Source: Streptomyces katrae (GTDB taxonomy: Bacteria > Actinomycetota > Actinomycetes > Streptomycetales > Streptomycetaceae). From it: a DNA stretch of 64,000 bases. The notes under the pieces were generated by a model that saw nothing but the letters and a program-made list of their open reading frames with translations, made no database searches and was not told the origin of the DNA. Position 1 is the first letter of the stretch; every line of letters starts with the position of its first letter. The translations under genes were made by a program, and so were the position numbers. The stretch lies in contig NZ_JNZY01000005.1 of assembly GCF_000717655.1 (NCBI RefSeq), positions 1 through 64,000 of the forward strand, given 5' to 3'. Shown here piece by piece: positions 1 through 8,011 of this stretch.

Positions 1-576
1 GGCAGCGGGTGAAGCACCCGTGCCGCCCGGCGACACCTCCAGTTCTACGCACGTCCCGACCCCCTGGCAACGACCCCTCCTACTAGCGGCCCTCGCAGCC
101 GGCGCCCCGGGACCGCCAGCGGCCCGGGAGAGATCCGAGCAGGTGGGGGGGTGTACGGGGACGAGACACCGGCCTTCCGGGAGCTACTGCCCCGGGTCGT
201 ATGTGACGTGGGCCCTATGGGGCGGCTCACCCCCAGAGCACCTGAATCTCACTGAATGTAACCCTTCATACCCCTTTGAGAGGAGCGGCCGGACGCCGGA
301 ACCGCCTCGGGATCGAAGGAGATGGCCGGGCCCAGGGCTGTCTTCCGTGCCCGCCGCAACACCTTCAGGAGCGTGGCGGCCCGAAGGGGGCGGCAACCCG
401 ATGGACCACCGCACGAGCACCGGGATCCCCCCACTCGGCCGGACCGGCCCCATGGCGGGGCCGACCCGCCGGCCGCCGTTCTTAGAGAGCCGCAAGCCGG
501 GTGTCATCGGCGGGACCGTCCGCGGGCCGGCGCCGCCTCGAGCAGGAGGTGACGCGGCCTGACGGCGACTGAGACC
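1..576. other. Stretch without a recognisable gene
   Basis: Open frames exist on both strands, as expected at this GC content. None gives a protein I recognise, and none combines a ribosome site, a start and a plausible composition. The left end may be intergenic, or may hold the edge of a gene lying outside the window. Nothing repetitive or structured stands out apart from the hairpin that follows. Confidence 0.5.
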
Positions 577-605
577 CGGGTGCCCGGCCGGCGTCCGGGC
601 ACCCG
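577..605 (-). terminator. Perfect 11-bp stem hairpin downstream of the FUSC gene
   Basis: CGGGTGCCCGG and its exact complement CCGGGCACCCG are separated by a 7-base loop. The structure lies 12 bases past the stop codon of the minus-strand FUSC gene, where an intrinsic terminator is expected. There is no U-tract, which is normal for Streptomyces terminators. Confidence 0.7.
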
Positions 606-617
606 AGGCGCTTCGGC

Positions 618-1748
618 TTACCCCGGTGTCGGCGGCGGCCGGTCGGACCGGGCGGTGCCGCCGCCCGGCTCCCGGCGGCCACCGCCCCGGGCTCCCCGGC
701 CCCGGAGGTGGTCGGCGAGGGCCTCGTGGGTCAGGTGGAGCCCGGCCCGCAGCACTGCGTCGTGCCGACTGGGGTGGGCCGTGCGGTGGGCGAGGTCGAG
801 TGCGTGGGCCCGGTCGAGGGGCTCGGCGAATTCCTCGCCGAGCAGCGCGGCGTCCAGGGCGCCGGCGGTGACCCGGACCAGGGGTGCGAGGGCGCGCAGG
901 GCGGGGTCGGACGTACCGTCCTCACCGGGTTCCTCGAGCCTGCCAGGGCTGCCGCCGCGCGCCCGTTCGTACAGCTCCTGGGTGAAGTACTGGAGCGTCA
1001 GCGCGGTCCGCGCAGCGAGCACCACGCGTCCGTCGAGACCTTCGGGCGGCAGGCCGGCACGGCGGCGCCACAGGGGGCGTCCGGCCGCCGCCCGGGCGAA
1101 CGCGTCCCGGCAGGCCTGCGGGCCGAGCCACAGCCGTGCCCGTTCCGGCAGCGCAGCCGGCCCCACGGCCGCCACACCCCGCTCCAGCCCGCCGGTGATC
1201 CCGCTCAGCAGCTCCCCCACCCCGGTCCGGTAGCCGTCGAGCCCCGCAGCGGCCGACCGGTAGGGGTCGGGGGGCCAGAGCAGCGGCGCGAGCAGGACGA
1301 CCACGGCGACGCCGAGGAGGGTCTCCTCCAGCCGCACCAGCGGATATCCGGGAACAGCCGTTGCGTAGACCATGAGCGCCGTGATCAGCACTTGCTGGTT
1401 GGGGGAACCCGGCCGCCCCAGAAGGTACATTCCGGCGCAGCCTGAGACGAGGACGAGCGGGAAGGACCACGACGGGTCCGGCACCCAGTGCAGCACCACC
1501 GTACTCAGCGCCACCCCCACGACCACCCCGGCGAGACGCTGCCACCCCAGCCGCGGCCAGGCGTACACGTCCTCGCGCAGGATCAGCACCGCCGGGAGGG
1601 CGGCGGGTACCGGCGCCGTGCTCGTGCGCCACCACAGGCAGAGGTACCAGGACACGGCCGCGCAGAGGACCAGCCGTGCGGCGGGCCGTAGCCGCCTACC
1701 GGAGGAGGACACGTACGAAGCGGCAACCAGTCCGGACATGGCGGACAT
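618..1748 (-). CDS. FUSC-family (aromatic-acid-exporter-like) membrane protein
   Basis: 376-residue protein. The N-terminal half has a run of hydrophobic segments (about residues 20-160), followed by a long soluble helical C-terminal part, the layout of FUSC/ArAE-type proteins such as the aromatic acid efflux components. The family exports aromatic acids or related small organic molecules; the substrate here is unknown. I chose the ATG at 1748, with GGGGACC upstream and a second ATG 9 bases later; the frame stays open upstream, but that part is Arg/Ala-rich and not membrane-like. It follows the MMPL gene on the same strand after a 110-base gap, so the two may be cotranscribed as an efflux locus. 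The C-terminus is Gly/Arg/Pro-rich. Confidence 0.7.
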   Translation of the reverse strand: MSAMSGLVAASYVSSSGRRLRPAARLVLCAAVSWYLCLWWRTSTAPVPAALPAVLILREDVYAWPRLGWQRLAGVVVGVALSTVVLHWVPDPSWSFPLVLVSGCAGMYLLGRPGSPNQQVLITALMVYATAVPGYPLVRLEETLLGVAVVVLLAPLLWPPDPYRSAAAGLDGYRTGVGELLSGITGGLERGVAAVGPAALPERARLWLGPQACRDAFARAAAGRPLWRRRAGLPPEGLDGRVVLAARTALTLQYFTQELYERARGGSPGRLEEPGEDGTSDPALRALAPLVRVTAGALDAALLGEEFAEPLDRAHALDLAHRTAHPSRHDAVLRAGLHLTHEALADHLRGRGARGGGRREPGGGTARSDRPPPTPG

Positions 1749-1858
1749 CGTAGGTCCCCGCGAAGCCGCCGCCGGCGGCAGACCCGCCCGAGCGCCGGCG
1801 CACGCGAGGACCCGTACGGTCCTCCGCGCGCCGGCGCCTTCGCGCATCCGGCGACCGG

Positions 1859-4087
1859 TCAGCCCACCGTCACGGGCCGCTCCGTGTCGTCGGCATGCCC
1901 CGTCTGCGCGTGTTCGCCGGTGTGCCGGGCGGTGTGGCTGCTGTGCCGCCGCCGTACCGGCCACCAGATCGACCGGCCCAGCAGCGCGGCCAGCGCCGGA
2001 ACCAGCACGACCGACAGGACGAACGCCGACAGCATGATCCCGAGCGCCGTCGCGAAGCCGATCTCCTGGGTGCCCGGATTCGGGTTGACGGCCAGGCTCC
2101 CGAAGGAGGCCGCCAGGACCAGGCCCGCCGTTGCGATGGCCGGAGCGGTGTGCCGTACCGCCCGGGCCACGGCCGCCCGGGCCGGGCCGGGCTTCTCCAT
2201 CTCCTCCCGAATCCGGTCACTGATCAGGATGTTGTAGTCGGTGCCCAGCGCGACCACGAACAGGAACAGCACCAGCGGCAGCATGAAGTTCACCCCCGGC
2301 CGGTCCAGGAGGTGCTGGGAGACCAGCGCCGAGGCACCGAGGGTCGCCGCGAAGCCCAGGCCGACGGAGATCATCAGCACCAGCGGCGCGAGCAGGCTGC
2401 GCAGGAGCAGGATGAGGATCAGCGCGATCAGGCCCGCGGCTACCGGGAAGACCACCTGCAGGTCGCCCGAGACGGCGGACGAGATGTCGGCGAAGAGCGC
2501 GGCCGTGCCGCCTACGTGCGCCTCGGTTCCGTCGGGCCGGTGCGCGGCCACCGTGTCACGGACGGGTCCGGACACCAGGTCGCGGGCCTGCTGCCCCTGC
2601 GGATCGGCGGTCAGGAACAGATCGATGCGCGCCGCCGTGCCGTCCTCGCTGGGTACGGCAGGCGCGACTTGGCCGACGCCATCGACCGCCGCGAGCGCCT
2701 TGGACAGTCCGCCCAGCGCGCGGGGGTCGAGCCTGCCGCCGTCGGAAGCGGTGACGAAGACGGTGGTGGGGTCCGACACCCCGGCCGGCAGGGCGCGCGA
2801 GATCTCGGCCGCCGTCTGCGCCGCCGCCGTGCCCTTGTCGGCCGACCCGCCCGGTCCGTAGTCCGTACGCATCCCGGCCAGGCCCGCCGCCAGCGCGCCG
2901 AGCAGTGCCAGCGAGGCGAGCACCATGGTCACCGGACGCGTCGCCACCCGGCGGCCCATCCGCCCGGCCGGCCCCTCCGGGGGTTCGCGGCGCAGGCGGC
3001 GCGAGGGCCAGAACATCTTCCGCCCGGTGACGGCCAGCAGCGCCGGCATCAGGGTAAGACTGCCCAGCAGCATCACCAGGACGGACACGGCGATCGCCGG
3101 GCCGAGTACCCGGAACTGGCCGAAGGACGCGACCCCGAGGGTGGAGAACGCGGCGACGATCGTCAGTGCCGCGGAGGTGACCGCCGTACCCACCCGGCCG
3201 GCGACCTCGGCCGCCGCGGCCCGCCCGGTCTGCTCGGGCCGGCTGCGCAGCTGCTCACGGAAGCGGAACAGCAGGAAGAGGAAGTAGTCGATGCCGATCC
3301 CGATCAGCACCACATTGATCAACTGGGGGGTGGAGGCGTCGAGTTGGACGCCGGTGAGCAGCGAGGCGCCGACCACCACTCCGGCAGCCGCACCGCCGAC
3401 CACCGACACGACGAGCAGCGGCAGCAGCGCCGCGAGAACGCTGCGGAAGACCAGGACGTGCAGCAGCACGATCACCGCGAGCATGGCGATGCCGACGACC
3501 GTCGAGCGGGTCTTCTCGGCATCGGCGGTGTCCACGCTGTCCGCGAGCCCTGCCGTGAACCCGGTCCGCAGCCCGGCCTCGGCGAACTCGGCCCGGGCGT
3601 GGTCGCGGAAGGCCCGGTACAGGTCCTGCATCCCGGGATCCATGGGGTTGCCGGTCAGTTCGACCGACAGCAGCCGGAAGGTCCGGTCGGGCGCCGTCAT
3701 CGCCGGGCTGACCCGGGGAACCTGCGAGTGGTCCTGCGCGAAGGGCGGCGTCTCCTCCGTCTTCGGCATCGTCACCTCGCGCCGGGCGAGTTTCGCGGCC
3801 TCGCCGTCGATCCGCCGTTCGTCGGATTCGGACAGCTTCGCGCCGTCCGCCCGTGCCACCAGCATGGTGAGCGGGTTGGCGTCGGGCCTGACCCCGAAGT
3901 GCTCTTCGGCGACCTTCAGAGCGGCCGCCGAATCGTAGGTGGCGGGCAGGAACTCGCCCGTACTGGGCTGTGTGGCGCGGAAGAGGAACGCCTGGCCGAG
4001 GAGGGTGGCGGCGATGCCCAGCACCGCCCAGAGGGCGATGACCTTCCAGGGACTTCGGGTGGCGAAGCCGGTCAGGGCGCGGATCAC
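1859..4087 (-). CDS. MMPL/RND-family transporter
   Basis: 742 residues with two tandem halves, each with one N-terminal membrane helix, a large extracytoplasmic loop and a cluster of five further helices. This is the standard 12-helix RND/MMPL layout (actinorhodin-exporter ActII-3 and mycobacterial MmpL type). It is probably a proton-driven exporter of a lipid or hydrophobic compound. The GTG at 4087 is preceded by GGAGGA with a 4-5 base spacer, a better start than the ATG 120 bases upstream. It is divergent from the histidine kinase at 4354, which suggests that the two-component system controls it. Its C-terminus ends in a His-rich cytoplasmic tail. Confidence 0.9.
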   Translation of the reverse strand: MIRALTGFATRSPWKVIALWAVLGIAATLLGQAFLFRATQPSTGEFLPATYDSAAALKVAEEHFGVRPDANPLTMLVARADGAKLSESDERRIDGEAAKLARREVTMPKTEETPPFAQDHSQVPRVSPAMTAPDRTFRLLSVELTGNPMDPGMQDLYRAFRDHARAEFAEAGLRTGFTAGLADSVDTADAEKTRSTVVGIAMLAVIVLLHVLVFRSVLAALLPLLVVSVVGGAAAGVVVGASLLTGVQLDASTPQLINVVLIGIGIDYFLFLLFRFREQLRSRPEQTGRAAAAEVAGRVGTAVTSAALTIVAAFSTLGVASFGQFRVLGPAIAVSVLVMLLGSLTLMPALLAVTGRKMFWPSRRLRREPPEGPAGRMGRRVATRPVTMVLASLALLGALAAGLAGMRTDYGPGGSADKGTAAAQTAAEISRALPAGVSDPTTVFVTASDGGRLDPRALGGLSKALAAVDGVGQVAPAVPSEDGTAARIDLFLTADPQGQQARDLVSGPVRDTVAAHRPDGTEAHVGGTAALFADISSAVSGDLQVVFPVAAGLIALILILLLRSLLAPLVLMISVGLGFAATLGASALVSQHLLDRPGVNFMLPLVLFLFVVALGTDYNILISDRIREEMEKPGPARAAVARAVRHTAPAIATAGLVLAASFGSLAVNPNPGTQEIGFATALGIMLSAFVLSVVLVPALAALLGRSIWWPVRRRHSSHTARHTGEHAQTGHADDTERPVTVG

Positions 4088-4353
4088 AGGGTCCTCCGTA
4101 ACTCGATCGACCGGGGGTTCCCGGACGTCGTCCAGCTCATCAGCGGCCGCGCCGCGAAACGTCGTTGCCCGGGAGGAACCCGCGCCCGGGACCGGGGTCC
4201 GGCACACCCCCCGGACCAGGACCGGAGTCCTGGTCCGGCCTCCCCCTGCGGGGCCAGGGCCGCCTCCTTCTCCGCTGCGAGAATGGATCCCGTACGCGAA
4301 CCGCGGCGCTCCGGTCCGATCCGGCGGGCCGGCGACAGGGGGGACCGGCGGAC

Positions 4354-5604
4354 ATGCCGATACGCAGTGAGGGCCGGGCCGGGGAAGCAGACGAGGGCGC
4401 GGCGGGGACCGCGGGCGACTTCGGCGGGACCGGCCGGGGCAAGGCGACCCGGCCGGTCTTCGACTGGACCCGCAACGACGCGCTCGTGGCCATCGGGGCC
4501 GCCGTGAACGACCTGATCGGCTATTCGCTCGGCGCCGCTGACGACGGCCGGCCCGTCACCGTGCCGGCACTCGTCCTCGTGGTCCTGGCCGCGCCCTGTC
4601 TGCTGGCCCGCCGGGCCAGGCCGGTGACCGTGCTCTGCGCCGTTCTCGCCCTCGGCGCGGCGCTGAACCTGACCACGCCGCAGGGCCCGCACTTCTCCGC
4701 CGCCTACATGGTCGCGCTGTACACCGTCACCCGCTTGCGCAGCCCGGCGGTCACGGCGGCGGCCGCCGTCGCGACCGTGCCGGTCACCATGATCAGCGGG
4801 GGTTACGGCGACTCGTCCGTCCTGACGGGCCTGCTCGGCAACACGGTCGCGGTGGTGCTCGTCGTCGGCACCGGACTGGTGGTGCGGCGCTGGCAGGAGG
4901 AAGCCGACGCCAAGCGCACCCTGCTGGCCGACCGGGCGGTGGCCGAGGAACGCCGGCGGATCGCACGCGAGTTGCACGACATCGTCGCGCACCACATCAC
5001 CACCATGCAGCTGATGGCCGGCGGCGCGCGGGCCAACCTGGCGCACGACCCGGGTGCGGCCCACGAGGCTCTGGTCACCCTGGAGGGCTCCGGGCGGATG
5101 GCGCTGCGGGAGATGCGGCAACTCCTCGATGTCCTGCGGGCCGGGGAGGAACCGGAGCAGGTCCCGCCGGCGCCACAGCCCGGGACCGGGGACCTCGGCC
5201 GGATCATCTCCGAGTCCCGGCTGGCCGGCACGCCCACCGAGTTCACCGTGCAGGGGACGGCCCGCCCGCTGCCGCCGACCGTCGGCCTGACGGTGTTCCG
5301 GATCGTCCAGGAGGCCCTGACCAACGCCCGTAAGCATGCCGTCGGCGCGCGGGCCCACGTACGGCTGACCTACGGGCCGGACGGAGTCGACGTGGAGGTA
5401 CGGGACGACGGTGCACGCAGCACCCGGCCGGGGGCTTCACGGCCGGGCGCCGGCAACGGGTACGGTCTGATCGGAATGCGGGAACGCGTCGCGCTGCAAG
5501 GCGGCACCCTGGAGACCGGCTCGTGCGACGGCGGCGGATTCAGGGTGGCGGCCAGGCTCCCGGCGGGCGACCCGGGGGGACAGCGAGAGGACCGACGCGG
5601 ATGA
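4354..5604 (+). CDS. Sensor histidine kinase (NarL-type partner)
   Basis: 416-residue kinase. About four hydrophobic segments (residues 70-175) form the membrane sensor. A HisKA_3 dimerisation domain follows, with ARELHDIVAHH (phospho-acceptor His near 208). The C-terminal HATPase_c domain contains the N-box (EALTNARKHA) and a G-box region (GNGYGLIGMRERV). The start is the ATG at 4354 behind GGGGGGA. The stop overlaps the start of the regulator gene as ATGA, so the pair is translationally coupled. It is divergent from the MMPL/FUSC efflux genes, its most likely targets. The sensed signal is unknown. Confidence 0.93.
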   Translation: MPIRSEGRAGEADEGAAGTAGDFGGTGRGKATRPVFDWTRNDALVAIGAAVNDLIGYSLGAADDGRPVTVPALVLVVLAAPCLLARRARPVTVLCAVLALGAALNLTTPQGPHFSAAYMVALYTVTRLRSPAVTAAAAVATVPVTMISGGYGDSSVLTGLLGNTVAVVLVVGTGLVVRRWQEEADAKRTLLADRAVAEERRRIARELHDIVAHHITTMQLMAGGARANLAHDPGAAHEALVTLEGSGRMALREMRQLLDVLRAGEEPEQVPPAPQPGTGDLGRIISESRLAGTPTEFTVQGTARPLPPTVGLTVFRIVQEALTNARKHAVGARAHVRLTYGPDGVDVEVRDDGARSTRPGASRPGAGNGYGLIGMRERVALQGGTLETGSCDGGGFRVAARLPAGDPGGQREDRRG

Positions 5605-6266
5605 TCCGTGTGCTCATAGCCGACGACCAGCCGCTGGTACGGCGGGGCCTGGCCCTGATCCTGGCGCCCGACCCGGCGTTCGAGGTGGTGGGCGAGGCCG
5701 AGGACGGCGCCCGGGCCGTCGCCCTGGCCCACGAGCTGCGGCCCGACGTGGTCGTCATGGACATCCGGATGCCGGTACTCGACGGAGTCCAGGCCACCGA
5801 GGAGCTGGCGCGCACACTGCCGGAATCCCGCGTTCTGGCCCTGAGCACCTTCGACATGGACGAGTACGTGGTCGCCGCCCTGCGCGCCGGCGCGTACGGT
5901 TTCCTCCCCAAGGACATCTCTCCTGAGGAGCTCATCGCCGCGGTCCACACGGTCCACACCGGCGAAGCCGCCGTCGCGCCCCGGCTGCTCACCCAGCTGA
6001 TCTCCACGTACGTACGGGTCTCCGCCCGGCCGCGCCCTCCGGCGACGGCCCCGGCCGGCCTCACACCGCGCGAGCTGGAGATCTGGCAGCTGCTGGCGAC
6101 CGGGTTCGACAACGCGGAGATCGCCGGGGACCTGGAGATCAGCGTCTCCACGGTCAAGAACCACATCACCGGCATCTTCACCAAACTGGGCGTCCGCGAC
6201 CGTGCCCAGGCAGTCATCGCGGCGTACGAATCGGGCCTGGTGGCCGCGGGTCACGCGAGCGGCTGA
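5601..6266 (+). CDS. LuxR/NarL-family response regulator
   Basis: 221 residues. The receiver domain has the acidic pair D8-D9, phospho-acceptor D54 in VVVMDIRMP, and K104. After a Pro/Ala linker comes a LuxR-type helix-turn-helix (about 153-215, LTPRELEIWQLLATG and SVSTVKNHITGIFTKLGV). It is the cognate regulator of the overlapping kinase gene. The linker and output-domain type place it in the NarL/FixJ class common in Streptomyces. It may regulate the divergent efflux genes. Confidence 0.94.
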   Translation: MIRVLIADDQPLVRRGLALILAPDPAFEVVGEAEDGARAVALAHELRPDVVVMDIRMPVLDGVQATEELARTLPESRVLALSTFDMDEYVVAALRAGAYGFLPKDISPEELIAAVHTVHTGEAAVAPRLLTQLISTYVRVSARPRPPATAPAGLTPRELEIWQLLATGFDNAEIAGDLEISVSTVKNHITGIFTKLGVRDRAQAVIAAYESGLVAAGHASG

Positions 6267-6335
6267 CCGGCCAAGTCCCCGCAGAGGACGGCGCCGGGCT
6301 CAGCAGTTCAAACCGAGGACGCCAAGGGCACCCGC

Positions 6336-6920
6336 TCAGCAGGGCACAGAAGGGGCCTGCGTCGGGGTGAACTTCGTGAGGATCAGCAGGGTGTCGACGA
6401 GGTCTTCGGCGGGGGCGCCGGTGGCCAGGCGGCGCAGCTGCTGCCCGAAGACCAGGGCGACGGCCACACCGGCCAGGCGCTCGGGGTCCGGCACGCCGAG
6501 CTGGGTCAGGATCCGGGTGGCCAGCAGGTCATAGGCGGCGAAGCACTCGGCCGCCGCGGCGCGCAGCCGTTCGTCGCGGCCGGCCTGGACGTACAGCTCG
6601 AAGGGCGCGATGTGACGGCTGTCGAAGGCGTTGCCGCCCGCGACCCGGGCCACCACCTCGGCCGCCTGCCCGATGTCGAAGCACTCGTCGGTGCACTCGT
6701 CGGCGAGTGTCGTGAAGTGCCGGGTCTCCTCGGCCACGAAGTGCAGCAGGCTCTCGCGCAGAAGTTCGTGCTGAGTGGCGAAGTGGTAGGTGATCGAGCC
6801 GAGCGAGACCTCCGCCTCCTTCGCGATCCGCCGGTTGGTGACGGCGGCGATGCCGTCCTGCCCGATGATCCGCAGTACGGCGTCGATGATGCTCTGGCGG
6901 GTTTCGGAAGCATGGGGCAT
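6336..6920 (-). CDS. TetR-family transcriptional regulator
   Basis: 194-residue repressor-type protein. The N-terminal TetR DNA-binding domain is clear (RQSIIDAVLRIIGQDG, then AAVTNRRIAKEAEVSLGSITYHFATQHELL). The C-terminal ligand-binding part is helical and unassigned. I preferred the ATG at 6920; an in-frame ATG at 6938 has no better ribosome site. It is transcribed away from the SDR gene at 7061. The shared intergenic region carries a perfect 18-bp palindrome, so it most likely represses that enzyme and itself. Confidence 0.9.
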   Translation of the reverse strand: MPHASETRQSIIDAVLRIIGQDGIAAVTNRRIAKEAEVSLGSITYHFATQHELLRESLLHFVAEETRHFTTLADECTDECFDIGQAAEVVARVAGGNAFDSRHIAPFELYVQAGRDERLRAAAAECFAAYDLLATRILTQLGVPDPERLAGVAVALVFGQQLRRLATGAPAEDLVDTLLILTKFTPTQAPSVPC

Positions 6921-7015
6921 GTCTGCATTCTGCCCCATCGGCCGAAGCCAGTACCCGGGCAGGGTTGGGGAATTGGGGCGTCCGGGGTGTGGACAGCCGA
7001 CGAGACAGTCCCTAC

Positions 7016-7033
7016 TGTTCGTTCGAACGAACA
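7016..7033. promoter_or_regulatory. Perfect 18-bp palindrome, probable TetR operator
   Basis: TGTTCGTTCGAACGAACA is identical to its reverse complement. It lies between the divergent TetR and SDR genes, 27 bases before the SDR start, where a bound repressor would block transcription. Its length and symmetry fit TetR-family operators. That the adjacent TetR protein is its ligand is inferred from position. Confidence 0.75.
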
Positions 7034-7060
7034 ACAGAGGGCCGCCGCACGGGAGTGATC

Positions 7061-7852
7061 GTGGACATATCCGGATCGAACGTTCTGCTCACCGGGGCCA
7101 CCGGAGGCATCGGCTCCGCACTGGCCGCGCGCCTGACGACGCAAGGGGCCCGACTCACGGTCAGCGGGCGCAGGAAGGAAGCCCTCGAGGCCGTCGCAGA
7201 TGCCTGGGGCGCCCGCACCGCGGTCGCCGATCTGGCCGTCCGGTCCGACATCGTCCGTCTCGCCGAGACCTGCGCCGAGGCGGACGTCCTCGTCGCGAAC
7301 GCCGCCCTGCCCGCCAGCGGCGACCTCAGGGACTACACCGAGGAGCAGCTCGACCGCGCACTCGACGTCAACCTGCGCGCGCCCGTCCTGCTGTCCCGGC
7401 TGCTCTCGGAGCAGATGGCGGCTCGCGGGCGCGGCCACATCGTGCTGGTCGGTTCCCTCTCGGGCAAGGCGGCGACCAAGTCGACGTCCCTTTACAACGC
7501 GACGAAATTCGGGCTGCGCGGATTCGCGCTCGCCCTGCGCCAGGAACTCAGGGGCACGGGCGTGGGCGTGTCCCTGGTGCAGCCCGGGTTCGTCCGCGAC
7601 GCCGGGATGTTCGCGGCCACCGGCGCCACCCCGCCCAAGGGCGTCAGGACCGTGACGCCCGGCCAGGTCGCCGACGGCGTCGTACGGGCCGTCCACCGCG
7701 ACCGGTGCGAGGTGAACGTGGCACCGCTCGAGCTGCGGCTGCTGAGCGCCATCGCCGGGCAGTTCCCCGGCTTCGCCGAGCGGGTCCAGGCCCGCGCGGG
7801 CCTCGACGGCTCCGTGCGACAGATCGTCGAGGCCCAGCGCTCGCACCGCTAG
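7061..7852 (+). CDS. Short-chain dehydrogenase/reductase (SDR)
   Basis: 263 residues, usual classical-SDR length. It has the N-terminal cofactor motif TGATGGIG, NAALP at the NNAG position, the catalytic Ser in VGSLSGKAA, and YNATKFGLR as the YxxxK site. The GTG at 7061 is favoured because GGGAG lies 5 bases before it. The adjacent TetR gene and operator suggest substrate-induced expression, perhaps for detoxification or lipid/alcohol oxidation; the real substrate is unknown. A hairpin follows the stop codon. Confidence 0.9.
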   Translation: MDISGSNVLLTGATGGIGSALAARLTTQGARLTVSGRRKEALEAVADAWGARTAVADLAVRSDIVRLAETCAEADVLVANAALPASGDLRDYTEEQLDRALDVNLRAPVLLSRLLSEQMAARGRGHIVLVGSLSGKAATKSTSLYNATKFGLRGFALALRQELRGTGVGVSLVQPGFVRDAGMFAATGATPPKGVRTVTPGQVADGVVRAVHRDRCEVNVAPLELRLLSAIAGQFPGFAERVQARAGLDGSVRQIVEAQRSHR

Positions 7853-7860
7853 ACGCCGTC

Positions 7861-7884
7861 GGTCCCGCTCCGCCCGGCGGGACC
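7861..7884 (+). terminator. Hairpin after the SDR gene
   Basis: Arms GGTCCCGC and GCGGGACC (8 bp, perfect) enclose an 8-base loop and begin 8 bases after the SDR stop codon. The position fits transcription termination ahead of the PHP hydrolase gene. Confidence 0.6.
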
Positions 7885-8011
7885 ACCGGCTCCCCCTCCT
7901 CCCCCACCCTTGCACGGCTCCGTCGGAGCCCGCACCCGCACGCCCCCGCACCCCCGCGCCCTCGCACCCGCACGCCTTCCCTGCCACCTCACGTGAACGG
8001 AGAGCACCGCC

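Noticed and set aside
1895..4507. 870-codon plus-strand frame opposite the MMPL transporter
   Set aside because: Composition is Arg/Gln/Gly/Pro without hydrophobic core or motif; it is the complementary shadow of a clear membrane protein gene.
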